NCBI RefSeq assembly: GCF_016907995.1
Contig: NZ_JAFBDA010000010.1
Span: 1-64,000, forward strand
Direction of reading: 5' to 3'
Length of the DNA stretch: 64,000 nt
DNA from: Clostridium sardiniense
Lineage (GTDB): Bacteria; Bacillota; Clostridia; Clostridiales; Clostridiaceae
The notes below the pieces were generated by a model. That model saw only the letters and a program-made list of their open reading frames with translations, was not told the DNA's origin and searched no databases. Both the position numbers and the translations under genes were made by a program. How positions within the stretch are numbered: the first letter of the stretch is position 1; the number at the start of each line of letters is the position of its first letter. Below, in pieces: positions 38,640-48,950 of the stretch.

Positions 38640-41015
38640 TTAATTTGTATATAAATTAAGTTCAGCCCCTGAAGCAAAGCCACCAACGCCATTAACTACT
38701 TCAAATTTTATATATTTAGCTTTAGTTTTATCGAAAGTTACTGATTGAGCTTTTTTATCGTTATAGTTCCATGTACCACTAGCTACTTTTGTAAAATTAA
38801 CTCCGTCTAGGCTTGTATATATGTTATATTCTTTAACATTACCATTAACTCCAGTATCTTGTCTTGGAAGATACGTTAATTTTGAAATATCATATTCTTT
38901 ATTAAGTTTTATAGTTAAATAAGGTACCTTATCGCTTCTGTCCCATTTTGTGTGCCAGAAAGACTTCGTATTACCATCAATAGCATTTTTAGCGGCTTGG
39001 CCTCCATTATCTTGTTCGCTTGAATATGAAACAAGTTCCATTTCAGAATGAGGAATAAATCCAGCTATCATTTTATTTTCAGTATAAACTAATTTAGTAG
39101 GTTCACTTGGAAGTTTTGTGCCAGTTGCAGCCATACGTACTAATAAAGTTAAGTTTTTACTTAAATCAGGTAGGTTACTACCATCGTACTTAGTCCAAGT
39201 AGTTCCATTATCTATTGAAAACTCAATATTTTTATCTATGCCAAAAATTAAATTTTCATCATCATTTTCAGAAACGTTTATTTTATCTCCCTTTTGAATA
39301 GGAATTAAAACAGGTGTTTTTGCACCTTTAACTTTTAGAAGAATTCCATTTTCTGATGTTATAGAATCAAGTTCAGATTTACTTAATTTCATAGATGGTT
39401 CAGTAGGTGTTTTATAAGTTCTACCTCCATCTAAGCTATACTCTGTATCTACCTCTATACCCTCAAGTTTTCCAGCGTTTTTGCCATCAAAACTAAATGA
39501 AGCTAAGGATAAACCGTTATTTCTCATATCGTTTAAAAAATCTTTAGCAATTGCTTTTGCATCATTATTTGTAGAAGACTCTAAAGCGGCTTTATAAGAT
39601 ACTATATATTCATTAAGTTCTTTTCTATCATTATTAATTACCTTATCCTTAATTTTAGATAGAAGATCAACCATTGGTTTTGGGTAATTACTAAATGTCT
39701 TCAATATATTTGCATTTACGTTTCTATAATCATCAGTTGTAGTATTAGGGTCATTTAACATAGCAGCTATTTTATCTTTCCATGCAGCATAATCAAGAGG
39801 TGAAATTTTTATTGCTTCATTAAGTAATTTCATAGAGGATGTTTTAGAAGTAGAAATATTTGCAAGCCATCTAAATTCCTCTGCTTTAGAAAGAGATTCT
39901 TGATTCTTATCAGCATCTTCAAATAAAATATTATAAGAAGTATTATATCCTTTAGAACCATTAGACCAATCATTTAATGTAGCACCACTTGATTTAGGCC
40001 ATCCTGAAATATTATATGTTATTTGCCATTTATCATTTGAATTTAGGTATATCATTGCGCAATGGCCAGGCTGTCCTACAGGACTTGAGGGTACACCAAA
40101 TGATTTAGAAGTCATTGATCCAAAATAAGAAATAGATCCACAAACACCGCCATAATCTAAAACTGTTTTAAATGTAGGGTGTTTTCCATAAAAATCAGGT
40201 CCAAATATGCTTTTACCTTCTGGATTTTTGTCAGTATATTTAATACTCCAAACAATGCTTGAAATTTTATCTTGACTTAATAGGTCAGGATGTTCCTCTT
40301 TTACATATTTTCTAACCCAAAGTATATCAGAATCAGTTATTTTTGCATCAATAACTTTTCTTAAATGTGTTACATCAAGAGTTTTAAATACAGGAAACAT
40401 TTCATCTTTATCATTTAATGATTTAAATAATTCATAACGTTTAACTGGATCAATCTTTTGAGTGCTATCTAGCCAGAAAGTTATTGGCTTAGAATGTTCT
40501 AATGATGTTGCTATTGCTAGCTTAAGATTAAATCCATCTCTTGAAGTTTTATCATTATTCCATATTTTTGACCAAATCCTAAGAGCATCTATATTTTTCC
40601 CAGAAGTAGGTTCTCCACCTTGAAGGTATAAGGTTAATGATTTAGGACTTCCTATAAGCCAGTTTATAAAGTTTTGTTGATCTTGGTTTTCATTATAAAA
40701 ATTAGTTAATTCTGATGCACCTACTCTTGATATAAATTCTCTTAACGGTAAATAACTTTTAACAATATCATTATTTATAATGGAATCTAAATCAGAGTCA
40801 GAAGTTTTTTCTATTATTTGATTTAAGGCTTCATTTGTCTCAGTTAATTGTTTAGAAAAGGAATCTGTCATATTTACTTTATTTACAGATATGTCAATTG
40901 AAGCATTAGACGAATTAAGTGAAGTATTAGTTGAGGCGAATGCTTTGTTTATAGGTGTAGCAGATGATATAACCATTGCTACCATTAGAGTGAAAAGTAT
41001 CTTTTTTGTTTTCAT
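38640..41015 (-). CDS. Large exported protein with transglutaminase-like and F5/8 discoidin domains
   Basis: The 791-aa protein has a signal peptide ending near AFA (about residue 27). A helical N-terminal region (about 30-270) is followed by a transglutaminase/papain-like core with YGGVCGSIS (nucleophile Cys) and QPGHCAMIYL (His), and then an Asn/Asp-containing strand NDKWQITYNISGWP. A helical part and Ig-like modules (EGIEVDTEYSLDGG, YSLDGGRTYKTP) follow. The last 140 residues are an F5/8 type C domain that binds carbohydrate (AKNAIDGNTKSFWHTKW). It may be a secreted peptidase, amidase or cross-linker acting on glycans or mucins; unproven. AGGGGG precedes the ATG on the minus strand. Confidence 0.75.
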   Translation of the reverse strand: MKTKKILFTLMVAMVISSATPINKAFASTNTSLNSSNASIDISVNKVNMTDSFSKQLTETNEALNQIIEKTSDSDLDSIINNDIVKSYLPLREFISRVGASELTNFYNENQDQQNFINWLIGSPKSLTLYLQGGEPTSGKNIDALRIWSKIWNNDKTSRDGFNLKLAIATSLEHSKPITFWLDSTQKIDPVKRYELFKSLNDKDEMFPVFKTLDVTHLRKVIDAKITDSDILWVRKYVKEEHPDLLSQDKISSIVWSIKYTDKNPEGKSIFGPDFYGKHPTFKTVLDYGGVCGSISYFGSMTSKSFGVPSSPVGQPGHCAMIYLNSNDKWQITYNISGWPKSSGATLNDWSNGSKGYNTSYNILFEDADKNQESLSKAEEFRWLANISTSKTSSMKLLNEAIKISPLDYAAWKDKIAAMLNDPNTTTDDYRNVNANILKTFSNYPKPMVDLLSKIKDKVINNDRKELNEYIVSYKAALESSTNNDAKAIAKDFLNDMRNNGLSLASFSFDGKNAGKLEGIEVDTEYSLDGGRTYKTPTEPSMKLSKSELDSITSENGILLKVKGAKTPVLIPIQKGDKINVSENDDENLIFGIDKNIEFSIDNGTTWTKYDGSNLPDLSKNLTLLVRMAATGTKLPSEPTKLVYTENKMIAGFIPHSEMELVSYSSEQDNGGQAAKNAIDGNTKSFWHTKWDRSDKVPYLTIKLNKEYDISKLTYLPRQDTGVNGNVKEYNIYTSLDGVNFTKVASGTWNYNDKKAQSVTFDKTKAKYIKFEVVNGVGGFASGAELNLYTN

Positions 41016-41421
41016 TTTTATGTCCCCCTAAAAATTAATTTAATAAAAAATATAATTTAATTATAATTTTTATTATAATTATTTGTCTATTAATATTAAA
41101 GGAAAATAACGTTTGTATATGTTAATTTTAATAGAACATTGTTACTAAAAATACAAAAAATAAGCTAAAAAAATCATGAAAAATTTTGATGTATATATGA
41201 AGCGATAGAAAGAATAATTATGTATAAATATGAAAGTATTTATTCACAATTAATATCAAATTAGTATTGAAGTATGGACTAAAAGGTTAATTCTATACTT
41301 TACAGGAATGATTATTTAAATGGATAGAATACATTAGTTAAGTGCTAAAAATAAACAATTGTAATTTATAAAAATTTATGATAATATCAATTTATTATAC
41401 ATTTTTAGGAGGAATACAAAC
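41016..41421. other. Long AT-rich intergenic region between divergent genes
   Basis: It contains a perfect inverted repeat AATTATAATttttATTATAATT (41059-41080) close to the secreted-protein start, which may be an operator, and several TATAAT-like boxes. No gene is seen. Nothing else can be assigned. Confidence 0.5.
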
Positions 41422-42735
41422 ATGTTAGAACCCGAGCCGGGAAGTATTATACCCCAGTTAATATTAGTACTTATTTTGACAGGAGTAAATGCATTTTTCT
41501 CATCAGCAGAGATGGCAATAGTATCAGTAAATAAGAATAGGATAAAGATGCTTGCTGAAGAAGAAAATAAGAAAGCAAAATTATTAGAAAAAGTAATGAA
41601 GGATCAAAGTAATTTTTTAGCAACTATACAAGTTGGAATAACTCTTGCAGGATTCTTCTCAAGTGCATCTGCAGCAACAGGTATTTCTGTTGTAGTTTCA
41701 GAAAAATTAAGTTCTTTTAATTTACCATATACAAAGCAGATATCACTAATTCTTGTAACAATAGCAATTTCTTATTTAACACTTGTTTTAGGAGAGCTTG
41801 TTCCAAAAAGAATAGCCCTTCAAAGAAAGGAAAAAATAGCATTATCATCTGTTAAAATAATTTATTTAACTTCAATAATAGCAAAACCATTCATAAAAAT
41901 TTTATCTATATCAACTTCACTTATATTAAAACTTATAAGATTTAATGAAAATGGAATTGAAGATAAGGTATCTAAAGAAGAGATACAAGCCTTGATTTCA
42001 GAAGGAGAAGCTGAAGGTGCTATAGATGAAGATGAAAAGGACATGCTTAATGGTATTTTTGAATTTAATGACAGATTATCTAAAGAGATAATGACATCTA
42101 GAAAGGATACCTATCTTATAGATATATCAGATAATATAGACGAATATTTAGATGATTTAGTAAATTGCCCATATTCAAGAATTCCTGTATATGAAGATGA
42201 AGTAGATAATGTAATAGGAGTGCTTTATATTAAAGACTTTTTTGTTGAGGCAAGAAAAGTTGGCTTTGAAAATGTTAATGTACGAGAGATTCTTCATAAG
42301 CCATATTTTGTTCCAGAAACTAAGAGAATTAATGAACTTTTCAAAGAGTTACAAGCCAATAGAAATCATATGGCAATTTTAATTGATGAGTATGGTGGAT
42401 TTTCAGGTATTGTAACTATGGAAGATTTAATTGAAGAGGTTATGGGAGATATAGATGATGAGTATGATATATCTGAACCAGAGGTTAAAAAACTAGATAA
42501 TAATAAATATCTAGTTAAGGGTACAATTAATATTGATGACTTTAATGAAGAATTTGATGCTAATATAGAAGAGGATGATTGTGATACATTAGGTGGATAT
42601 ATAATTACTCAAATTGGTGAGATACCGAAAGAGGATTTAAAATTTGATTTTACTATTGGAAATCTTAAACTTAAAGTAATTAAAATCATGGATAGAAGAA
42701 TTGAAGATATTGAAGTTACATTAGTAAATAGATAA
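41422..42735 (+). CDS. CNNM/CorC (HlyC) family transporter
   Basis: The 437-aa protein has a CNNM (DUF21) membrane domain with four helices in residues about 1-180 (opens LILVLILTGVNAFFSSAEMA), two CBS domains (about 200-330, with YSRIPVYEDEVDNVIGVLYI and GFSGIVTMEDLIEEV), and a C-terminal CorC_HlyC domain. Members export magnesium or other divalent cations, though some are called hemolysins. AGGAGG lies upstream. A terminator follows. Confidence 0.9.
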   Translation: MLEPEPGSIIPQLILVLILTGVNAFFSSAEMAIVSVNKNRIKMLAEEENKKAKLLEKVMKDQSNFLATIQVGITLAGFFSSASAATGISVVVSEKLSSFNLPYTKQISLILVTIAISYLTLVLGELVPKRIALQRKEKIALSSVKIIYLTSIIAKPFIKILSISTSLILKLIRFNENGIEDKVSKEEIQALISEGEAEGAIDEDEKDMLNGIFEFNDRLSKEIMTSRKDTYLIDISDNIDEYLDDLVNCPYSRIPVYEDEVDNVIGVLYIKDFFVEARKVGFENVNVREILHKPYFVPETKRINELFKELQANRNHMAILIDEYGGFSGIVTMEDLIEEVMGDIDDEYDISEPEVKKLDNNKYLVKGTINIDDFNEEFDANIEEDDCDTLGGYIITQIGEIPKEDLKFDFTIGNLKLKVIKIMDRRIEDIEVTLVNR

Positions 42736-42757
42736 AAATAAATATTTAGAAGATTTG

Positions 42758-42794
42758 GTTAATCTAGAGTTAATTATCTAGATTAACCTTTTTT
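42758..42794 (+). terminator. Terminator of the CorC-family gene
   Basis: GGTTAATCTAGA and TCTAGATTAACC arms, followed by TTTTTT. Confidence 0.85.
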
Positions 42795-42969
42795 ATTGCA
42801 AATATACGAAATATAAGGGTGATCACAACGTCATAAAATTCGTGTTTTAAATAAAAATACATAGAAAAATTCAAAAAGTTTTAAAAATATTCGTATAAAG
42901 GGTAGAAATTTGGCGAAAAATAATATATTATAGTTCTCGGACGAAAAATATTAATGAAAGAGTGATAAA
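42795..42969 (+). promoter_or_regulatory. Leader of the purine permease gene, structure unclear
   Basis: The leader contains TACGAA..ATTCGT and TTCGTATAA..GGACGAA stem candidates around GGGTGATCAC and GGGTAGAAATTTGGCG. A guanine/adenine riboswitch would be expected here, but the conserved core segments of a purine riboswitch are not in the right order. A -10-like element and possible PurR-type sites are alternatives. This is reported as an unassigned regulatory region. Confidence 0.35.
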
Positions 42970-44292
42970 ATGAGAAACTTCTTCAAAAAAGATGGATTAC
43001 TTGATAACTATTTTGAAATAACAAAAAATGGTTCTAATCCAAAGAGAGAAATTGTTGCAGGGCTTACAACATTTATGACAATGGCGTACATATTAATCGT
43101 TAACCCATCAATACTAGCAGCCGCTGGAATGGATCAAGGAGCAGTTTTTACTGCGACAGCACTTTCAGCATTTGTAGCAACATTACTTACAGGAATTTAT
43201 GCTAAGCTTCCATTTGCTCAAGCACCAGGGATGGGATTAAATGCATTCTTTGCATATACAATAGTGCTTCAAATGGGATATTCATTTCAATTTGCATTAA
43301 CTGCCGTATTCTTAGAAGGTATTATATTTATATTACTAACATTATTTAATGTTAGAGAAGCAATTGTTGATTCAATACCAGATTGTATAAAAAAGGGGAT
43401 ATCAGTTGGTATTGGACTTTTAATAGCACTTATAGGTCTAGAAGGAGCGGGTATTGTAGTTCATCCAGCTGATGGTGGAACTATATTATCACTAGGTAAG
43501 TTAACTAGTGGCCAAGGATTACTTGCTATAATAGGATTAATTATAACAGCAATTCTTTTAGCTAGAAAAGTTAAAGGAGCACTTTTCTTTGGTATGGTTA
43601 TTACTGCAATAATTGGTATTCCATTTGGAATAACTCCAATGCCAACTTCACTAATGAGTGCACCACCATCAATTAGTTCAGTTCTTTTTAATTTTGAATG
43701 GCACAATATATTCTCAATGGATATGCTAATAGTATTATTTACACTATTATTTATGGATCTATTTGATACAATAGGAACTTTAGTTGGAGTTGCAACTAAA
43801 GCAAAGATGCTTGATGAAAACGGAAAGGTTCCAAACATAAAGAAGGCATTATTATCAGATGCTATAGGTACAACTTTTGGAGCTTGCGTTGGAACAAGTA
43901 CAGTAAGTACTTTCGTAGAAAGTGCTTCAGGTGTAGCAGAAGGTGGAAGAACAGGATTAACGGCTGTTTCAACTGCAATAATGTTTGCATTATCACTATT
44001 CTTTGCACCAATATTTGCATCAATTACACCAGCAGTTACTGCATCTGCATTAATTTTAGTTGGATTATTTATGATTGAGCCAATTAGAGAAATAAACTTA
44101 GAAGATTATACAGAATCTATACCAGCATTTTTAACTATGATAATGATGCCATTTTCATACAGTATTTCAGATGGTATTATATTTGGTGTAATTTCATACA
44201 TATTACTTAAATTATTCACGGGTAAAGTGAAAGAAATAAGTATAACTACAGTAGTTATTGGAGTTATATTTATGCTGAAATTTTTAATATAA
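42970..44292 (+). CDS. pbuG: Guanine/hypoxanthine permease (AzgA/PbuG family)
   Basis: The 440-aa membrane protein has about 12-14 hydrophobic segments and the NCS2/AzgA signatures REIVAGLTTFMTMAYILIVNP, AQAPGMGLNAFF and LLFMDLFDTIGTLVGVA. It should bring in purine bases in exchange for protons. The subgroup resembles PbuG/PbuO rather than the uracil/xanthine permeases. GTG/AAAGAGTGA context precedes the ATG. It forms a single gene unit with a structured leader upstream. Confidence 0.9.
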   Translation: MRNFFKKDGLLDNYFEITKNGSNPKREIVAGLTTFMTMAYILIVNPSILAAAGMDQGAVFTATALSAFVATLLTGIYAKLPFAQAPGMGLNAFFAYTIVLQMGYSFQFALTAVFLEGIIFILLTLFNVREAIVDSIPDCIKKGISVGIGLLIALIGLEGAGIVVHPADGGTILSLGKLTSGQGLLAIIGLIITAILLARKVKGALFFGMVITAIIGIPFGITPMPTSLMSAPPSISSVLFNFEWHNIFSMDMLIVLFTLLFMDLFDTIGTLVGVATKAKMLDENGKVPNIKKALLSDAIGTTFGACVGTSTVSTFVESASGVAEGGRTGLTAVSTAIMFALSLFFAPIFASITPAVTASALILVGLFMIEPIREINLEDYTESIPAFLTMIMMPFSYSISDGIIFGVISYILLKLFTGKVKEISITTVVIGVIFMLKFLI

Positions 44293-44305
44293 TATAAAAT
44301 AAATT

Positions 44306-44384
44306 GCTATTTTATTTACTTAAGGGTCATAAGAAATATTTAATAAAATATTTGTAACCACAAGTTAATAAAATAGCTTTTTTA
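44306..44384 (+). terminator. Long-range stem after the purine permease gene
   Basis: GCTATTTTATT (44306-44316) and AATAAAATAGC (44367-44377) pair across a 50-base loop that holds its own AAATATT/AATATTT hairpin, followed by TTTTTTT. A terminator is most likely. Confidence 0.5.
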
Positions 44385-44534
44385 TTTAAAAAATATATTA
44401 TTCATACCTTTATATAATTGATTGTTTATTAAAAATATATAATAACAACTGTTGATTTATTAATAAAAAATCTTTGATTGTAATAAATAAATACGATGAA
44501 GAAAATTATAAAATATTGAAGTGAGTTATGAAAT

Positions 44535-44563
44535 TTGTCGTATTATTAGAAGTTTGATATAAT
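44535..44563 (+). promoter_or_regulatory. Promoter of the amino-acid permease gene
   Basis: TTGTCG (44535-44540), 17-bp spacer, TATAAT (44558-44563). A hairpin AAGTATttttATACTT follows in the leader. The 330-bp gap 44293-44621 is otherwise AT-rich. Confidence 0.65.
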
Positions 44564-44621
44564 GTATAAGTATTTTTATACTTAATAAGCTAAGAAATGA
44601 CAGAAAGAGAGCGGGATAACT

Positions 44622-46052
44622 ATGGCAGATGATAGTAAAAAATTAAGGTGGTATAACCTTGCGATGATGGCCTTTGTATCAGTTTGGGGATTTGGTAATG
44701 TTGTTAACAACTTTGCTAACCAAGGATTACAAGTTATTGTATCATGGGTCCTTATCATAGGATTATACTTTGTACCATATGCTTTAATGGTTGGAGAACT
44801 GGGATCAGTTTTCAAAGATGGTAAAGCGGGAGTTAGTACATGGATTAGAGAAACTAAAGGAACAACATTAGCATACTTTGCGGGTTGGACTTATTGGGTT
44901 GTTCATATCCCTTATTTAGCTCAAAAGCCACAAACTTTATTAGTAGCTTTAGGATGGGCGGTACAAGGAAATGGAGATTTTGTAAAATCAATGGATCCAT
45001 TATATGCACAGCTTATTACTTTAGCAATATTCTTATTCTTCTTATGGGTAGCATCAAGAGGAATGACTTCACTTAAAACTATAGGAACAGTTGCAGGGGT
45101 CGCAACATTTGTAATGTCATTACTTTATATAGTATTAATGATAGCTGCACCAGCAATAAGAGGAGTTCATATAGCAACTACTAATATAAGTTGGGATACA
45201 ATAGTTCCAAACTTTAATTTCACATATTTTACAACTATTGCAATGCTAGTATTCTCAGTTGGTGGAGCAGAAAAGATTTCACCATATGTAAATAATACTA
45301 AAAATGCTAGTAAAGAGTTCCCATTAGGAATGATAATACTTGCAATTATGGTTACAATATCAGCAATATTAGGATCTTTTGCAATGGGAATGATGTTTAA
45401 TGCAAATGATATACCAAAAGATCTTATGATGAATGGTCAATATTATGCATTCCAAAAACTTGGTGAGTATTATGGAATAGGAAATACATTCTTATTTATA
45501 TATGCATTAGCAAATGCATTAGCACAAATTTCAGCATTAATATTCTCAATTGATGCTCCACTTAAAGTGCTACTTGCAGATACTGATGATAACTTTGTAC
45601 CTAGAGGATTAACAAAAACAAATTCACATGGTGCACCAATTAAGGGATATTTAATGACAGCTATACTAGTTAGTATATTAATTATTGTTCCAGCACTAGG
45701 AATTGGTAATGTTAATGAGATATATAACTGGTTATTAAGATTAAATGCGGTTGTAATGCCACTTAGATATCTTTGGGTATTCTTAGCATTTATCTTACTT
45801 AAGAAAGCTGGAGATAAATTTAAAGCTGATTACAAGTTCTTAAAGAACGATAAACTTGCATTAGGTGTAGGTGTATGGTGTTTTGCATTTACAGCGATAG
45901 CCTGTATCTTAGGAATGGCACCACAAGGTGTTGATACCTTCACTGGTGGATGGTGGTTCCAACTAATACTTAATGTTGCAACACCATTTATACTAATTGG
46001 TCTTGGATTTATACTTCCAAAGATAGCAAAGAAAGAAAAAAAATCAGCTTAA
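44622..46052 (+). CDS. APC-family amino-acid permease
   Basis: The 476-aa membrane protein has about 12 helices and the APC-superfamily opening WYNLAMMAFVSVWGFGNVVNN, then YALMVGELGSVFKDGKAGVSTWI and QNFTEK-type loops. It is close in layout to GadC/YjeM-like antiporters, but the substrate cannot be read from the sequence. No amino-acid decarboxylase gene is adjacent. AGAGAGCGGGA lies before the ATG. A terminator follows. Confidence 0.8.
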   Translation: MADDSKKLRWYNLAMMAFVSVWGFGNVVNNFANQGLQVIVSWVLIIGLYFVPYALMVGELGSVFKDGKAGVSTWIRETKGTTLAYFAGWTYWVVHIPYLAQKPQTLLVALGWAVQGNGDFVKSMDPLYAQLITLAIFLFFLWVASRGMTSLKTIGTVAGVATFVMSLLYIVLMIAAPAIRGVHIATTNISWDTIVPNFNFTYFTTIAMLVFSVGGAEKISPYVNNTKNASKEFPLGMIILAIMVTISAILGSFAMGMMFNANDIPKDLMMNGQYYAFQKLGEYYGIGNTFLFIYALANALAQISALIFSIDAPLKVLLADTDDNFVPRGLTKTNSHGAPIKGYLMTAILVSILIIVPALGIGNVNEIYNWLLRLNAVVMPLRYLWVFLAFILLKKAGDKFKADYKFLKNDKLALGVGVWCFAFTAIACILGMAPQGVDTFTGGWWFQLILNVATPFILIGLGFILPKIAKKEKKSA

Positions 46053-46059
46053 AATATTT

Positions 46060-46092
46060 AAAGTAGCACTTACTTAGTAAGTGCTACTTTTC
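46060..46092 (+). terminator. Terminator of the amino-acid permease gene
   Basis: AAAGTAGCACTTACT and complementary arm ending GTGCTACTTT, then TT. Confidence 0.8.
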
Positions 46093-46217
46093 ACATTTAA
46101 GGTAAATATAGTAGGATATATTTCTATTGTTAATAAAATTGCAAGATAAATATCTTTATAACTTAACAATTAAATTGTATAATAGTACAAAATGATACTT
46201 TAAAAAGGAATGAGGAT

Positions 46218-46550
46218 ATGAATAGAAATTTTAAGATAGCAATGTACCTTATAATAACTATAGTAATAATTGGATTAGTTGCTTCAGCATTCATAGTGAT
46301 ATTACCTTATGTAATCATAGCAGCAGTAGTACTATGGGGTATATTCAAAATTAGAGGATATTTTAATAAAAATAAATATAAAAAAGATAACGAAAATTAT
46401 AGTGAAACATATACTTATAGAAGCTCAAATGATGAGACTAGCAAATATGAAAGTGATGAGGCTAGACAATATGAAAGTAATGATGATGATTTTGATACAT
46501 CAAAAGCAATTGATGTTGATTACGAAGAAGTAGATAAAGATAAAAAATAG
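46218..46550 (+). CDS. Small membrane protein with charged tail
   Basis: The 110-aa protein has two hydrophobic stretches close together (about 10-48, IAMYLIITIVIIGLVASAF then VILPYVIIAAVVLWG), then a long polar tail rich in Asp, Glu, Ser and Tyr. No recognised family. AAGGAATGAGG precedes the ATG. It lies just before a LysR regulator but is not clearly linked to it. Confidence 0.5.
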   Translation: MNRNFKIAMYLIITIVIIGLVASAFIVILPYVIIAAVVLWGIFKIRGYFNKNKYKKDNENYSETYTYRSSNDETSKYESDEARQYESNDDDFDTSKAIDVDYEEVDKDKK

Positions 46551-46592
46551 GCTATGGTATTACCATGGCTTATTTGACTTTGAGGTGAAGGT

Positions 46593-47477
46593 ATGAATTT
46601 TAGAAAGTTAAGAATATTTTATGAGACGGCTATTAATTTGAATATGACAAAGGTTGCAAAATCTCTTTACATAAGTCAGCCATCTGTAAGTCAAGCAATT
46701 CAAGAATTAGAGGAGGAACTTGGCGTAAAGGTTTTTGATAGAATAGGTAAAAGACTAAGTCTTACATATGAGGGTGAAGTTTATTTTAATTATGTTAGAA
46801 GAATACTTAATTTATACGATGAAGGTATCGAGAATATTAAAAAAATTAATAATAAAGAGCAAGGTAGAATAGTAATAGGAGCTAGTACAACTATAGGTAT
46901 ATATATATTACCTGATATAATTAAAGATTTTGTATCAGTAAATAAAGGTATAGAAATATCTCTTATAATAGAGAATACAAAGAATATCGAGAAGATGATT
47001 CTTCAAAACAAAATTGACTTTGCTTTTGTTGAAGGAAAAGTACATTCTGAAGAAATAATATATGAGAAGATATGGGAAGATGAACTTGTGTTTATAGAGC
47101 CATATGCACATGAATGGACTAATAAAACTTTTATAAATAAAGAAGATGTGTCAAAAGAAAAATTTATTATGAGAGAAAATGGCAGTGGAACTAGAGAAAT
47201 AGTTGAAGGGTACTTAAAAGATAAAGGAATAGAATATGAAGTATTTATGGAACTTGGTAGTACAGAAGCTATTAAAAGAAGTGTAGAGGCAGGTCTTGGA
47301 ATTGGATGTGTATCTAATCAGTGTATTAGAGAAGAAATAAAGATGGATAAGATTAGCAAGGTAACATTTAATGAAGATAGAATAAAGAGAGATTTATTGC
47401 TTATTGTACATAAAGATAAATTTATAAGTAATAATATGAAAGAATTTATAGAAGAAGCTCAAAAGTTTGAATGTTAA
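46593..47477 (+). CDS. LysR-family transcription regulator
   Basis: The 294-aa protein has the LysR helix-turn-helix at 1-60 (FRKLRIFYETAINLNMTKVA, SLYISQPSVSQAIQELE), and a substrate-binding domain from about 90 with two lobes, ending with GLGIGCVSNQC. The family activates a divergent or nearby gene in response to a small ligand. The closest partner is icd downstream, but no binding site can be shown. Similar to the CysB/CysL-type group in length. Confidence 0.88.
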   Translation: MNFRKLRIFYETAINLNMTKVAKSLYISQPSVSQAIQELEEELGVKVFDRIGKRLSLTYEGEVYFNYVRRILNLYDEGIENIKKINNKEQGRIVIGASTTIGIYILPDIIKDFVSVNKGIEISLIIENTKNIEKMILQNKIDFAFVEGKVHSEEIIYEKIWEDELVFIEPYAHEWTNKTFINKEDVSKEKFIMRENGSGTREIVEGYLKDKGIEYEVFMELGSTEAIKRSVEAGLGIGCVSNQCIREEIKMDKISKVTFNEDRIKRDLLLIVHKDKFISNNMKEFIEEAQKFEC

Positions 47478-47480
47478 ACA

Positions 47481-47530
47481 AAAATAGTATGAGAGTAAGT
47501 TAAGTAGACTTACTTCCATACTATTTTTTA
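47481..47530 (+). terminator. Terminator of the LysR gene
   Basis: AAAATAGTATG and CATACTATTTT arms with an internal loop containing a second GAGTAAGT/ACTTAC pairing, then TTTTTT. Confidence 0.75.
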
Positions 47531-47613
47531 TTTCATAAAATTGATTTAATATTTTCTGTAATGTATAATTATCCTAAAAATGGTTATAAAAGCTAATAAA
47601 AGGGGGCAAGTTT

Positions 47614-48822
47614 ATGACAAAAATAAAAATGAAAACTCCATTAGTTGAAATGAATGGAGATGAAATGACAAGGATTCTATGGGGCTATATTAAAGAGGAA
47701 TTAATCAATCCTTTTGTTGAATTAAAAAGCGATTATTATGATTTGGGGTTAGAAGTTAGGGACGAAACAGATGATAAGGTAACAATTGAGGCAGCGGAAG
47801 CTATTAAAAAATATGGAGTAGGAGTTAAGTGTGCAACAATAACTCCAAATAGTGATAGAGTAAAAGAATACAACCTAAAAGAGATGTGGAAAAGTCCAAA
47901 TGGAACAATAAGATCAATTCTTGATGGAACAGTCTTTAGAGCTCCAATATGTGTAGATTCAATAGAACCTTGCGTTAGGAATTGGATAAAGCCTATAACA
48001 ATAGCTAGACATGCTTATGGAGACATTTATAAAGATTCAGAGATGAAGATTGAAGAAAAGGGTAGGTGTGAATTAGTATTCACTGATGATATAGGAAATG
48101 AAAAAAGACAATTAATTCATAACTTTGATGGAGATGGAATAGTTCTTGGAATGTATAATTTAAAGTCATCTATAGAAAGTTTCGCAAGAAGTTGTTTTAA
48201 TTTTGCATTAGATACAAAACAAGATTTATGGTTTTCAAGTAAAGATACTATTTCAAAAACATATGATCATACATTTAAGGATATTTTCAAAGAAATATAT
48301 GAAAATGAATATAAAAATAAGTTTGAAGAAGAAGGAATAGAATACTTTTATACTTTAATTGATGATGCAGTAGCAAGGATAATAAAATCAGAAGGGGGCA
48401 TGATTTGGGCTTGCAAAAATTATGATGGAGATGTAATGAGCGATATGGTAGCAACAGCATTTGGATCTCTTGCTATGATGACCTCTGTTTTAGTTTCGCC
48501 AGATGGGAATTATGAATATGAAGCAGCACATGGAACTGTTCAAAGACATTATTATAGACATTTAAGAGGAGAAGAGACATCAACTAATTCAATTGCAACT
48601 ATATTTGCTTGGACAGGAGCTTTAAGAAAAAGAGGAGAACTTGATTCCATAAATGATCTTATAAGATTTTCAAATATTCTAGAAAAAGTGACTTTAGATA
48701 CAATTAGAGAAGGAACAATGACTAAAGATCTTGCACTAATTACAAAAAATAAAGATATAAAAGTTGTTAATAGTTTTGATTTTATAAAAAGTATTAGAGA
48801 AAGATTAGAAAAAGAACTTTAG
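47614..48822 (+). CDS. icd: NADP-dependent isocitrate dehydrogenase, type II (eukaryotic-like)
   Basis: The enzyme oxidises isocitrate to 2-oxoglutarate. The 402-aa protein matches the type II (homodimeric) family: [13 protein letters not shown] at the N-terminus, [39 protein letters not shown] and the NADP-binding [11 protein letters not shown]. No citrate synthase or aconitase gene is adjacent, so it likely supplies glutamate precursors from elsewhere. AGGGGG precedes the ATG. The LysR regulator upstream could control it; this is inference. Confidence 0.92.
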   Translation: MTKIKMKTPLVEMNGDEMTRILWGYIKEELINPFVELKSDYYDLGLEVRDETDDKVTIEAAEAIKKYGVGVKCATITPNSDRVKEYNLKEMWKSPNGTIRSILDGTVFRAPICVDSIEPCVRNWIKPITIARHAYGDIYKDSEMKIEEKGRCELVFTDDIGNEKRQLIHNFDGDGIVLGMYNLKSSIESFARSCFNFALDTKQDLWFSSKDTISKTYDHTFKDIFKEIYENEYKNKFEEEGIEYFYTLIDDAVARIIKSEGGMIWACKNYDGDVMSDMVATAFGSLAMMTSVLVSPDGNYEYEAAHGTVQRHYYRHLRGEETSTNSIATIFAWTGALRKRGELDSINDLIRFSNILEKVTLDTIREGTMTKDLALITKNKDIKVVNSFDFIKSIRERLEKEL

Positions 48823-48829
48823 TTTATTA

Positions 48830-48860
48830 TAGTCTAACCTATAAATTGTAGGTTAGACTA
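48830..48860. other. Inverted repeat after icd
   Basis: TAGTCTAACCT and AGGTTAGACTA arms with a nine-base loop. There is no T-run on either strand, so it may be an RNA end or a protein site rather than a standard terminator. Confidence 0.5.
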
Positions 48861-48950
48861 AAAATATTATTAAAAATAGTGATAAATTATATAGATAAGC
48901 ATAAAAATATACAGAGATTCTATATGATGCATATAAAAAGTTTACAAAAA

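Noticed and set aside
42795..42969. Canonical purine riboswitch
   Set aside because: The conserved core strings of the purine aptamer are not present in the required order, although a riboswitch-like P1 stem can be drawn.
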